Source: JBBEDC01 sp040881505 | GTDB taxonomy: Bacteria; Patescibacteriota; Andersenbacteria; UBA10190 | Assembly: GCA_040881505.1 (NCBI GenBank) | Contig: JBBEDC010000023.1 | Coordinates: forward strand, 1 to 33,771 | Direction: 5' to 3' | DNA length: 33,771 bases | In this document: positions 1-7,996 of the stretch, in pieces | Layout: every line of letters starts with the position of its first letter | Position numbering within the stretch: position 1 is the first letter of the stretch | The notes under the pieces: generated by a model | Seen by the model: only the letters and a program-made list of their open reading frames with translations | What the model was told of the DNA's origin: nothing | The model's database searches: none | Made by a program: the position numbers and the translations under genes

Positions 1-55
1 CTGTTGTGACGAAGGTGTTCTGTCCTACTCCATCTCCGACGCCTACACCAACTCC
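1..55 (+). repeat. 55-nt exact direct repeat, copy 1
   Basis: Bases 1-55 are identical to 3018-3072 and then diverge at the next base. The repeat codes for the junction between the first domain and the Pro-Thr linker (VVTKVFCPTPSP) in both surface proteins. The window begins exactly at the repeat, which suggests a contig break. Confidence 0.9.
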
Positions 56-620
56 GACACCGACACCATCTCCTACGCCGACACCATCTCCTACGCCTAC
101 ACCGACTCCTACACCGACCCCAACACCTACGCCGGCTGTAACTCCGACACCTACACCATCTCCGACTCCTACACCAACTCCGAGCGTAACACCGACTCCT
201 ACACCGACCCCAACACCTACGCCGGCTGTAACTCCGACACCTCAACCAGTCGTCATCAACAACATAATTAACAACAAAAACAATAATGAAAATAACAGTA
301 ATAATAGCAACGCGGTAAACACCGGGGATGTGAATGTTAAGACTGGTGATACTGAAGTGAAGACTGGTGACACGAACGTAAACGTTAAAACTGGCGATCA
401 GAAGGTTAACGTGAACGCCACCGGAGGCAGCTCCATTGTTCACGCTGGTTCTAAAACAGCTAGAGCAGGCGAGATTGCTGGAACTTCCACGACCGTCACA
501 CATCAAGGAACTCCTGTTCATGTTCCTATTACTGCTAAAACCGGCCCAGCCGGGGTCTTAGCTAGCATCTCTACAATTGTAGGTGGAATAGGGGTAGTAG
601 TAACTCGCCGATTCCTGTAA
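1..620 (+). CDS. Secreted Pro-Thr-rich surface protein, C-terminal part (5' end off window)
   Basis: The frame is open from the first bases and has no plausible start inside the window, so this is the C-terminal part of a longer protein. It begins exactly as the middle of the DUF11 protein at 2498-3640 does, so the missing upstream part is probably a similar DUF11 domain. In order it shows a PTPTPSP linker of about 75 residues, an Asn-rich stretch, four TGD repeats (NTGD, then KTGD three times), and a C-terminus with PITAKTG, a hydrophobic segment and a final TRRFL. The last part resembles a sortase-type sorting signal or a C-terminal membrane anchor. The linker should be extended, surface-exposed and a good O-glycosylation substrate. 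Family membership is inferred from the paralog; function is unknown and likely structural or adhesive. Confidence 0.7.
   Translation, partial: VVTKVFCPTPSPTPTPTPTPTPSPTPTPSPTPTPTPTPTPTPTPAVTPTPTPSPTPTPTPSVTPTPTPTPTPTPAVTPTPQPVVINNIINNKNNNENNSNNSNAVNTGDVNVKTGDTEVKTGDTNVNVKTGDQKVNVNATGGSSIVHAGSKTARAGEIAGTSTTVTHQGTPVHVPITAKTGPAGVLASISTIVGGIGVVVTRRFL
99..242 (+). repeat. Internal tandem-like repeats of the Pro-Thr linker
   Basis: Bases 99-152 recur at 189-242 (54 nt, 90 nt apart) within a longer run of CCGACN and CCTACN codons for Pro-Thr and Pro-Ser. The period is 6 nt at the finest scale. It is prone to slippage and length variation and should not be mistaken for a CRISPR array. Confidence 0.85.
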
Positions 621-631
621 CAATCTCCCTC

Positions 632-660
632 TTTACAACTAAATAGGTATATGGTATAGT
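632..660 (+). promoter_or_regulatory. Sigma70-like promoter for the flavoprotein gene
   Basis: TTTACA (632-637), a 17-nt spacer and TATAGT (655-660) preceded by TGG, an extended -10. Transcription should start near 663-668, followed by GCACGGTT. The same eight bases follow the -10 of the promoter at 2402-2429. Confidence 0.65.
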
Positions 661-689
661 GCACGGTTTTGGATTATACATTCATCTCC

Positions 690-2009
690 ATGCATCAGAA
701 ACCATCAAATACAGCCCCTGGCCGCTTTCCGATAGGTATTATCGGAGGCGGTTTTGGTGCGTTAATGGCATATGCTGTATTGCGGTTTCGCGGCGTATCA
801 AGCCAGGATATCCGGATCTTTTCTCCAGACTCTTCACCTGAAGCTTCCTGGCATGCGTTTGTAAAGAATATCAACCAAAAGACCCTTCGATCCGAAAGCG
901 TGGCCCACTTCTTTCCGACAGACTCCCCCGGCCTAGCTACCTATGAATCGCTGAAAAACTGGTCAATCAAACCTCTCATATATTCCTGGTTCGATCAGTA
1001 CCACCCCACCGTAGAGTTTTTCGTACAGCACGTACGATCTGTAGCACGGGCCACGGGTTTTTTGCGTGCTTCAACCCCCTGCCGCGTTGCGCGTATAGAA
1101 AAGCAGGGCGACTCATTCCATCTATTTGAGGAAGGATCAAAACAACCCTGTACGATCGTGCGCCACCTTATCCTTGCTATCGGGCATGGGCCAATAACAA
1201 CCCCCGATCCGATCGCGCAGTACCAGGCTCAGTATCCGTATGACACGCACGTTGCCTCTGCGTTTTCTCAAAAAAATATCCGCCCGGGAGCAACCGTTAT
1301 CGTCATCGGAGATGGGCTAACGGCCGCCACTGAATGGATGAATATTCTGGAAAACGGCGGAAAGGTTATCGCAGTCTCAATGCGCGGCTTTACCTTTAAC
1401 CAGCCACTTAATACCCCTCGACGGTATTTTTCTACCCGCGGTTTTATACCCTATCGCACGCTGCCCGACGCACAGCGTCTGCAGACATTGCGAGATGCGA
1501 CAAAAGGAACCATCCCTGGATACCGTTACTGGAATAAGATGTTTGCTGCTGCTGTAAAAAACGAAACCCTGCAGCTTATACAGGGCTCTCTTCAAGAAAT
1601 ATCCCAAACAGAAGGTCGCGTTCGCTGCATGGTTCAGTTACCAAAAAATGCGAGCCTTTTGCCCCTAGAAGCGGATTACCTCATCAGCGCAACAGGCTTT
1701 GCCCCAGTCACAACCCATCCGCTGCTCTCTCAGCTGATCAAACAGTACAACCTGGAAACAATTGATACCGTCCTAAAAGTAGATGAGTCGTTCGCCATTT
1801 CCAAACTCAGCTCAGATCACTCCTTGGCCTTCGTTATCGGTCCAGCTGCGGGTTGGTCGCTGCCATGCGCGGATTCAGTGGGCGGAATGAAAATAACGGC
1901 TCGTACTATTGCAGACCGCCTACTCGGGTCCGAAACCTTCCAATGGCGCGAAGTGGCTTTTAAGGGTCGACAGTGGCTCCGCCTCATGACCCGAAAGGAG
2001 CTCATATGA
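690..2009 (+). CDS. FAD/NAD(P)-binding oxidoreductase (flavin monooxygenase-like)
   Basis: A two-dinucleotide-binding-domain flavoprotein of about 440 residues. The N-terminal Rossmann motif GGGFGA (residues 19-24) binds FAD. A second motif, VIGDGLTAATEW, near residue 200 fits an NAD(P)H site. ATGFAP near residue 345 is the ATG motif typical of the SidA/IucD ornithine/lysine N-hydroxylase and flavin monooxygenase group. Nothing indicates the substrate. The ATG at 690 leaves a leader of about 25 nt from the promoter. An in-frame TTG at 669, 8 nt after the -10, would give a leaderless product with 7 more residues, and the two cannot be separated by inspection. The stop overlaps the next gene by ATGA, so the two are probably translationally coupled. 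Confidence 0.8.
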   Translation: MHQKPSNTAPGRFPIGIIGGGFGALMAYAVLRFRGVSSQDIRIFSPDSSPEASWHAFVKNINQKTLRSESVAHFFPTDSPGLATYESLKNWSIKPLIYSWFDQYHPTVEFFVQHVRSVARATGFLRASTPCRVARIEKQGDSFHLFEEGSKQPCTIVRHLILAIGHGPITTPDPIAQYQAQYPYDTHVASAFSQKNIRPGATVIVIGDGLTAATEWMNILENGGKVIAVSMRGFTFNQPLNTPRRYFSTRGFIPYRTLPDAQRLQTLRDATKGTIPGYRYWNKMFAAAVKNETLQLIQGSLQEISQTEGRVRCMVQLPKNASLLPLEADYLISATGFAPVTTHPLLSQLIKQYNLETIDTVLKVDESFAISKLSSDHSLAFVIGPAAGWSLPCADSVGGMKITARTIADRLLGSETFQWREVAFKGRQWLRLMTRKELI

Positions 2010-2389
2010 CACTAGCCACTCTCCACGGACGGATCCAGACCAAGCTTGTCAGCTATATCATCCTAGCCCTTATATCCATTCCTTTCAGTTTGTTGTTTGG
2101 TGGCGCAATCTGGAATCTTTTCGCTATCGCCATTGGGATAGGCCTTATCTTAGAAACCATCTGGGGATTTGTCATCGAGCACCAGCCCGGCTGGCTCACA
2201 CTCCTCTTAGCTGCCCTAGAATTCTCACTTATCACTCTCGGGGCGCTCCTGCTCAATCTACCGATGCCCATCTCCCATGCAGCCGTGTACTACTTTGTAT
2301 CCTGGGCCATTATACAGCTCTTTTTCCTATACGTATTTCCAGTTTTTCGGCTTAACTGGGCTGATAACGGGTCAGAAATCTGGTCCTAA
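2006..2389 (+). CDS. Small integral membrane protein, four predicted TM helices
   Basis: About 127 residues, almost entirely hydrophobic, with roughly four membrane segments separated by short loops. One loop carries EHQPGW, and the tail NWADNGSEIWS is polar. It has no motif I recognise. The start at 2006 is preferred over the in-frame codon at 1973 because ATG overlaps the TGA of the upstream flavoprotein gene (ATGA) and AAAGGAG lies just upstream. The tight coupling suggests a membrane partner of the flavoprotein, for example an anchor or electron-transfer subunit. That is inference from position only. Confidence 0.7.
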   Translation: MTLATLHGRIQTKLVSYIILALISIPFSLLFGGAIWNLFAIAIGIGLILETIWGFVIEHQPGWLTLLLAALEFSLITLGALLLNLPMPISHAAVYYFVSWAIIQLFFLYVFPVFRLNWADNGSEIWS

Positions 2390-2401
2390 TACTTCAAGCT
2401 A

Positions 2402-2429
2402 TTGACAAATATGCTGGTTGTGATATAAA
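2402..2429 (+). promoter_or_regulatory. Strong sigma70-like promoter for the DUF11 protein gene
   Basis: TTGACA (2402-2407), a 16-nt spacer and TATAAA (2424-2429) preceded by TGA, an extended -10. The predicted leader to the ATG at 2498 is about 60 nt and has no clear Shine-Dalgarno. Confidence 0.75.
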
Positions 2430-2497
2430 GCACGGTTCCTTATAAACATCGCATTCACAAATAATTTTTAATTCATTTATTAACTCTTCATATACAT

Positions 2498-3640
2498 ATG
2501 ACATTAGCAATCAACAGCAAAATGCTCAGTATGACGCTCGGTGTAGCACTGGCTGCTATCGGATTCTTTGCGGTATCGGCCGCCGCCCAGGCCTGCGGAC
2601 CCCATGATCTCACAATCACTAAAAAGGGTCCTGCCGTAGTAAAGGCTGGCGACACACTTATCTACACAGTCCAGGTCACGGCTCAACCTGCTACCAAGTC
2701 AGTAGCCGCTGCTGTGACAGTGGAAGATACATTCCCAGCGGGCCTTGTGTTTCGTCCTCAGGACACAAAGTTTACATGGGCAGGTCTACAGCTAGCCATT
2801 CCATCTTGTGCTGAAAAGAATGGCAAGATTTCATGTAACTTACGGTACTTCAGTGGAGACGCTAAGCTTGCAGTACGTCTCATGGATGTACAGCTGGCGT
2901 TTGACGTACCGGAAAATCTGTCTTGTACCACACTCAACAACAAAGCAACTGTTTCTGCCCGTCTGGACAAGAGCCGGGGAGAAAAGGACCTTAGCCCGAA
3001 TAACAACACCAGCAATACTGTTGTGACGAAGGTGTTCTGTCCTACTCCATCTCCGACGCCTACACCAACTCCAACGCCTACTCCGACACCGACACCATCT
3101 CCGACGCCTACACCGACTCCTACACCAGAACCAAAAACTCCTGGTATCAATGTAGAGAAGACTGATAACCGAGAAGTTACTCGTCCAGGTCACACCCTCT
3201 CATACAGCATTGAAGTAGAAAATACAGGTGAAAAGGACCTGCATGACGTAAAGGTAACCGACTTGGTTCCTGGTCAGCTAATTGTTACGGCGGTTTCTGA
3301 TAGCGGTTCAATTGACGGACAGACTGTTACCTGGAGCAATGTGACCCTGGAAACGAATCAAAAGAAAAGCTTCACTATTACCGTTAAGGTTCGTGACAAC
3401 ACGAAGAACGGCCATATTCTGCACAACATCGTTACTGCTAAGAGCGATGACCATAACGTAGAAGACGAGGCCACTGACGATACTCGTGTTGAAAGAACAG
3501 AGGTCAAAGGTACAACTGTTGTTATTCCAACTCCTGTAGCAGTACCTATTACAGCTAAAACCGGTGCTGGAGCTGTAGCTCTGGTATCGATCATTGGTGG
3601 AGCAGCTGGATTAACTGCAACGCTTCGAAAGAAGTTCTAA
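2498..3640 (+). CDS. Secreted protein with two DUF11-like domains and a C-terminal TAKTG anchor-like tail
   Basis: A 380-residue exported protein. Residues 1-31 form a signal peptide with a hydrophobic core and a likely cleavage after AQA. Residues of about 35-185 and 212-330 are two Ig-like repeats of the DUF11 type, recognisable by ITKKGPAVVKAGDTLIYTV and VENTGEKDLHDVKVTDLVP. A PTPTPSP linker joins them. The C-terminus has PITAKTG, a hydrophobic segment and LRKKF, almost the same as the partial protein at the left edge. The parts point to a surface-displayed, extended adhesin or cell-wall protein. The TAKTG tail resembles a sorting signal, but no sortase gene is in the window. The gene has its own promoter upstream and a bidirectional terminator downstream, so it is monocistronic. 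Confidence 0.82.
   Translation: MTLAINSKMLSMTLGVALAAIGFFAVSAAAQACGPHDLTITKKGPAVVKAGDTLIYTVQVTAQPATKSVAAAVTVEDTFPAGLVFRPQDTKFTWAGLQLAIPSCAEKNGKISCNLRYFSGDAKLAVRLMDVQLAFDVPENLSCTTLNNKATVSARLDKSRGEKDLSPNNNTSNTVVTKVFCPTPSPTPTPTPTPTPTPTPSPTPTPTPTPEPKTPGINVEKTDNREVTRPGHTLSYSIEVENTGEKDLHDVKVTDLVPGQLIVTAVSDSGSIDGQTVTWSNVTLETNQKKSFTITVKVRDNTKNGHILHNIVTAKSDDHNVEDEATDDTRVERTEVKGTTVVIPTPVAVPITAKTGAGAVALVSIIGGAAGLTATLRKKF
3018..3072 (+). repeat. 55-nt exact direct repeat, copy 2
   Basis: Second copy of the sequence at 1-55, in frame inside the DUF11 protein gene. The shared stretch encodes the last residues before the Pro-Thr linker and the start of that linker. Confidence 0.9.
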
Positions 3641-3661
3641 TCAAAACCCATACAAACAAGT

Positions 3662-3690
3662 AAAACACCCCGCATTTCGCGGGGTGTTTT
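3662..3690. terminator. Bidirectional rho-independent terminator
   Basis: A 12-bp stem (AAAACACCCCGC with its complement) and a 5-nt loop between the convergent DUF11 gene and ileS. The A/T flanks provide U-tracts on both strands. Confidence 0.9.
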
Positions 3691-3691
3691 G

Positions 3692-6652
3692 TTATTTCTT
3701 CACTCCGATATGAAGGATCGCGCCCATAATTTTCACCTCTTCCATCTCGTCAGTATCCCCTTCCGATATCACTGTATCGGCCTGGAGAGCCTGAGTAATG
3801 ACGCTTTCCTGGCTGGTAATAACATACTGCAGCTCTACGTTGTCAGTTTTTAGCACTACCGTTATTCGATCATCGAGCGCGTATCCCGCCTTTCGACGCA
3901 GCATCTGGCCGTGACGGATGATGTCGCGGGCAATACCCTCTGCTTTAAGCTCCTCAGTTATTTCAACATTCAAAACCACCCTTCCAGACTCCGAACGAGC
4001 GTATCCATCACCTTCAGGAAGGTCTTCCACAAACCCGTGCTCTTTGACGTTCACTTCCTCGCGGATAATGGTGTTGAATTCATCTGCTAGAGCATTAAGA
4101 GCCCGGTCGGTTACAACTGGTTTGCTCACCATGCGCTGCAGCGGTTGCCGGATCTTTATACCAGCCTGCGCTCTCAAGGCCAGTCCCTCAGACACCCGGT
4201 CCCGTACATTATCCATCACTTCCAGCACCTGCTTCGCATCATCGGTAAGCTCTTCTGTTTTCGATAGGTGTTCCAAGTGTACCGATGATCCGCTCGTGAG
4301 ATTACGATACATCTCTTCAGTAACGAATGGCATAAACGGTGCCAGTAATTTTGAGAGTTCTACTAATACATAATATAGCGTGCCAAACGCCTCGTTCATT
4401 TCTACCTCACCGGCCGGCTTTTGAAACCGTCCACGTGAACGACGGACATACCAGTTACTTAAATCGTCTATATATGTTACGAACTGCCGAGCCGCGGTAT
4501 CGATATGATAGGCATCTCCATATTCTGTAACGGCTACTGCGAGTTGCTGCGTTCGGGCTACAATCCAGCGATCAAGAATATTCTCTGACGCTTTGTATTC
4601 ACCAGGCTGCCACCCATGTGTATTGGCGTATCGCACGAAGAAGCTATACACATTCCACAACGTGACATATACGTTCTGACGAAGAGAACGCATATCTTTT
4701 TCCGAGAATCGGTACGGTTCACCTAAGCTCGTGCTTGAGAGCAGGTAGAAGCGCAATGTGTCAGCTCCGTACTGCTCGAGAACAGGTTCTGGTTCCGGAT
4801 AGTTCTTGAGCTTCTTCGATAACTTCTGTCCGTCTTCAGCAAAAATAATGCCGGAACCGATAACGTTTTTGTATGCCGGTTTGTGCTTGCCTAGTCCAAT
4901 ATCCTCTTGGGTTAATGCCGCGGCTAAAACGTGCAGCACATAAAACCAGGCTCGGGTCATCTCGATGCTTTCGACAATAAAGTCCGCCGGGTAGCTGCCT
5001 TCCACAAACTCCTTATTCTCAAACGGATAATGCCACTGACTGTACGGCATACTGCCGGAATCAAACCAGACATCGAGGACTTCCGAAATACGCCGCATCG
5101 TGCCGTCTCCTTTTAGACACGCCCACGTAATATCATCTACATACGGCCGGTGAATATCTTCCACCTGTTTATCGCTAGCGCCGGAAAACTCCTGCAGTTC
5201 AGCCACACTGCCGACACACACCCGTTCATCACACTCCTCATTATCGCATTCCCATACCGGAATCGGCACACTCCAGAAGCGATTTCGAGAGATGGCCCAG
5301 TCGGGGGCAGATTCAATTCCTTTAGCAAAGCGCCCCTGCTTTACGTGCTCGGGTATCCAGTTGATCTGCTCGTTATTCTTGAGCATCTGGTCTTTAATGG
5401 CGGACACCCGCAAAAACCAGGTATCGAGAGCGTAGTAGATAAGCGGCGTATCGCAGCGCCAACAGAAGGGATAGCTGTGTTTGAAATGCTCCTGCTTTAG
5501 TAACAATTCTCGCTCTTTCAAATTATTCGCAATCTCCTTATTCACATCAAACACATTCCGTCCGGCCCAATTCGGCACGTTATCCGTCAGGTTTCCCAAT
5601 GTGTCCACGGTCCGCAATACGGGCAGGTTCTCCTTCTTTCCCACTTCAAAGTCTTCCACGCCAAAGGCCGGCGCCATGTGCACCAACCCCGTACCATCTT
5701 CAGCCGTTACGTGCTCGCCTACCACTAAACGGAATGGTTGAGTTCTCCCTTCTTGTTCTACCGGTATGTCAAACAGCTGCGTGTATTGATATTGCGCTAG
5801 CTGTTCTGGTGAAATTGGTTTAATAATTTTTGCTTCACCACCAAGCACGGCTTCCACTCGCTCTTTAGCGAGAATGAGTCGCTGACCTTCATACTCAACT
5901 ACAACATATTCAACCTCCGGGCTGTACGCTACCGCTACGTTCCCTGGTAGCGTCCAGGGGGTAGTTGTCCAGATGAGCAGGAACAGGTTGTCTTCTCCGA
6001 CTACCGGGAGTTTTACGTACACCGCTAAATCGTGCTTATCCTTGTACGCCATACTAACTTCGAAGTTCGAGAGCGGTGTAGCACAGCGGATACAATATGG
6101 CGTTGAACGAAAGTCTTTGTAGATTAAGTCCTGAGCCCACACCTGTTTAAACGTCCACCACTCGGATTCCATGTAGTCTCGATCCAGCGTCGAGTACGCA
6201 TTATCATAATCCGCCCAGCGGCCGATGCGCTTGATCGTGCTGGTAAATTCATCCACGTAACGAAATACTGTTTCCCGGCATTTCCGGTTAAAGGTCGCGA
6301 TGTCATCTTCAATTTCTTTTTTCGTGGTATACCCCAGTTCCTTTTCCACTAGGTTTTCTATAGGCAAACCATGCGTATCCCAACCGACTCTGCGGGGAGC
6401 GTAATACCCCTGCATAGTTTTGTAGCGTAGAACGGTGTCTTTAATAGCGGATTGCAGGATATGGCCGTAGTGAGGCTTGCCCGTTGCGTATGGCGGGCCG
6501 TCATAAAAGGTGAAAACCTCCCCCTCTTTATTCTGCTCCAGTGATTTCTCGAAAATCTTCTCGCTGTCCCAGTACGCTAATACCTCCTGCTCGAGCGCAT
6601 TGCTGTCGACCCGGGAATCAACGTCTTTAAATTGGGGAGTATTCTTTGACAT
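3692..6652 (-). CDS. ileS: Isoleucyl-tRNA synthetase
   Basis: Class I aminoacyl-tRNA synthetase that charges tRNA-Ile with isoleucine in the cytoplasm. It is about 986 residues, normal for the long IleRS form. The HIGH motif is HYGH at residues 61-64. The KMSKS loop is KLSKK near residue 600. DGPPYATGKPHYGH and GWDTHGLPIE are family signatures. Cys pairs in PYCIRCATPL and PFCWRCDTPL, together with the long C-terminal region, recall the eukaryote-like type 2 IleRS. Type 2 assignment is inference, as is any link to mupirocin tolerance. The start at 6652 (MSKN) is chosen over 6664 because an extended -10 (TGC then TATGCT) ends 7 nt before it, which predicts a leaderless mRNA. It ends at the shared terminator 3662-3690. 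Confidence 0.95.
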   Translation of the reverse strand: MSKNTPQFKDVDSRVDSNALEQEVLAYWDSEKIFEKSLEQNKEGEVFTFYDGPPYATGKPHYGHILQSAIKDTVLRYKTMQGYYAPRRVGWDTHGLPIENLVEKELGYTTKKEIEDDIATFNRKCRETVFRYVDEFTSTIKRIGRWADYDNAYSTLDRDYMESEWWTFKQVWAQDLIYKDFRSTPYCIRCATPLSNFEVSMAYKDKHDLAVYVKLPVVGEDNLFLLIWTTTPWTLPGNVAVAYSPEVEYVVVEYEGQRLILAKERVEAVLGGEAKIIKPISPEQLAQYQYTQLFDIPVEQEGRTQPFRLVVGEHVTAEDGTGLVHMAPAFGVEDFEVGKKENLPVLRTVDTLGNLTDNVPNWAGRNVFDVNKEIANNLKERELLLKQEHFKHSYPFCWRCDTPLIYYALDTWFLRVSAIKDQMLKNNEQINWIPEHVKQGRFAKGIESAPDWAISRNRFWSVPIPVWECDNEECDERVCVGSVAELQEFSGASDKQVEDIHRPYVDDITWACLKGDGTMRRISEVLDVWFDSGSMPYSQWHYPFENKEFVEGSYPADFIVESIEMTRAWFYVLHVLAAALTQEDIGLGKHKPAYKNVIGSGIIFAEDGQKLSKKLKNYPEPEPVLEQYGADTLRFYLLSSTSLGEPYRFSEKDMRSLRQNVYVTLWNVYSFFVRYANTHGWQPGEYKASENILDRWIVARTQQLAVAVTEYGDAYHIDTAARQFVTYIDDLSNWYVRRSRGRFQKPAGEVEMNEAFGTLYYVLVELSKLLAPFMPFVTEEMYRNLTSGSSVHLEHLSKTEELTDDAKQVLEVMDNVRDRVSEGLALRAQAGIKIRQPLQRMVSKPVVTDRALNALADEFNTIIREEVNVKEHGFVEDLPEGDGYARSESGRVVLNVEITEELKAEGIARDIIRHGQMLRRKAGYALDDRITVVLKTDNVELQYVITSQESVITQALQADTVISEGDTDEMEEVKIMGAILHIGVKK

Positions 6653-6659
6653 AGGTAAC

Positions 6660-6665
6660 AGCATA
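6660..6665 (-). promoter_or_regulatory. -10 element of ileS, leaderless
   Basis: TATGCT on the minus strand preceded by TGC and ending 7 nt before the ileS ATG at 6652. No good -35 is visible. Confidence 0.45.
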
Positions 6666-6704
6666 GCATAGCTAGAAAGCTACGCTTAAGCAATATGTAT
6701 GTGC

Positions 6705-6710
6705 TATAAT
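6705..6710 (+). promoter_or_regulatory. Extended -10 TATAAT for the membrane protein gene, leaderless
   Basis: A perfect TATAAT preceded by TGC, ending 7 nt before the ATG at 6718. The upstream in-frame ATG at 6709 lies inside the hexamer and so cannot be the start of this transcript. Confidence 0.65.
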
Positions 6711-6717
6711 GAATTTG

Positions 6718-7206
6718 ATGACACAGCTTCCGGAACAATTCGCACGACGAGCAATATTGATAAGTGGTGCAATCCTGTTACTAATTGCAATTGTGATTAA
6801 TTCCTATCACCGGCTGGGCTATAGCCTGCCTGATCTTGCCGTAAGTCAGTTGCTGCACCCAGTAGGATTTCTATTTTATGAACTTCCGCTGCCAATTTCT
6901 GCAATAATGTTTTTTGTTTTCGGAGTTTGGCATATTTTCTTCTTCTCAGGAAGTCGTCGAGCAACGATTATAGCCGTAGCGATCCCCTGGGTCGCAGACA
7001 TACTAAGTTGGTTTCTCGCACTACAGGTACCAGCTTTTTTTGTCCTTTCGCTTATTACAACCGGCATCCCCATACTGTTATTGAACATTTTCGCTGTATA
7101 TTTGCGAAAAGCGTTTATAGCAGGTGGAACAAGGCGATTTATTTTTCTTCTATCCACTTTTGTGCTTACCTTAACAGCTTTCTCCTGGATAGGTCTGGGG
7201 CGCTGA
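6718..7206 (+). CDS. Polytopic membrane protein of unknown function
   Basis: About 162 residues with four to five hydrophobic segments and short basic loops (FARRA near the N-terminus, YLRKAF, GGTRRF). I do not recognise a family. The start at 6718 is decided by the TATAAT at 6705-6710, which overlaps the alternative ATG at 6709. The gene is divergent from ileS, and the two promoters share about 65 nt. The downstream neighbour is convergent after 27 nt with no obvious terminator hairpin between them. It could be a small transporter or scaffold, but nothing in the sequence decides. Confidence 0.65.
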   Translation: MTQLPEQFARRAILISGAILLLIAIVINSYHRLGYSLPDLAVSQLLHPVGFLFYELPLPISAIMFFVFGVWHIFFFSGSRRATIIAVAIPWVADILSWFLALQVPAFFVLSLITTGIPILLLNIFAVYLRKAFIAGGTRRFIFLLSTFVLTLTAFSWIGLGR

Positions 7207-7233
7207 AAGAAGACTCAAGGGGGCCAAAGCAAA

Positions 7234-7887
7234 TTATTTCTTTTTCGCGGTAGCCTTCTTAGCTAGCTTCTTCGCTTTTTTCTCAGTCACGTCTTTGTAT
7301 ACCTTCATCAGCTGCTTGGTTCGTTTCGGCCAATCTACCTGCTCTAGGTCATCCTCCTCCATTACTACCACTCGGTCAGACGGGTATCCGTGCTTATCTA
7401 CTAATATCGCTTTGTCACTGCGTTTGTTGACGATAATACGCTTGGCGCGTTTACATAGCTGAGCGAACGCAGCTCTTGCCCCCAGCATAAAGGTTCGGAC
7501 AAAGAGTCCGCTTTCCCGCTCTCCGCGTGGGACATAATGAAACGTCGTGACGATCTTACCAGGATACATGAAGGGAATAAGGCCTTCGGGAGAATGGAAG
7601 ATATCGAGTCCTGCTTTCGTTAAAAAGCCGGAAATCAACATGTGCGAATATACCACGGGCAGATACTGACGATAATGCACGAACGGGAAATGGTGAATCT
7701 CCACATTTTCCTGTTCGAACTTTTTCGTATTCTTCATACGACTGTCAAAGAATAACACCCAAGTATGCTCCTTCTTTGTATCCTGCTCTATTAAGTGCTG
7801 AATAAGGTTTTCGGTATAGCGGGCAATGCGCTTGTCATAGCGCTTGTGCTTGGGGAGGATAATATGGGCGTCAATTCCTATTCGCAT
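7234..7887 (-). CDS. GT-B (GT4-like) glycosyltransferase lacking most of the donor-binding domain
   Basis: 217 residues. The N-terminus MRIGIDAH, then RYTENLIQHL and GLDIFHSPEGLIPF are typical of the acceptor-binding half of GT4 enzymes. HYVPRGE and AKRIIVNKRSDKAIL match the end of that half. The donor-binding C-terminal Rossmann domain of about 170 residues is missing. After VVVMEEDDLEQV the chain goes straight to DWPKRTKQLMKVY, which looks like the terminal helix of a full GT4 enzyme. It ends in a Lys-Ala tail (KKAKKLAKKATAKKK). The pattern suggests an internal deletion with both ends kept in frame. The product may be non-catalytic, perhaps a regulatory or nucleic-acid-binding remnant. No Shine-Dalgarno is visible before the ATG. 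Confidence 0.7.
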   Translation of the reverse strand: MRIGIDAHIILPKHKRYDKRIARYTENLIQHLIEQDTKKEHTWVLFFDSRMKNTKKFEQENVEIHHFPFVHYRQYLPVVYSHMLISGFLTKAGLDIFHSPEGLIPFMYPGKIVTTFHYVPRGERESGLFVRTFMLGARAAFAQLCKRAKRIIVNKRSDKAILVDKHGYPSDRVVVMEEDDLEQVDWPKRTKQLMKVYKDVTEKKAKKLAKKATAKKK

Positions 7888-7996
7888 GGGTATGTGCTTT
7901 AAGAATGGTCTTCTATTCTATATCAATCTACTATCTTAACAATAGCAGACTTTTTGTTGCAGGTGTGGGAGTTCTGTCAATCGCTATGACAAGGCC

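Noticed and set aside
33..245. CRISPR-like periodic repeats
   Set aside because: The period follows Pro-Thr and Pro-Ser codons in an open frame, with no unique spacers of constant length.
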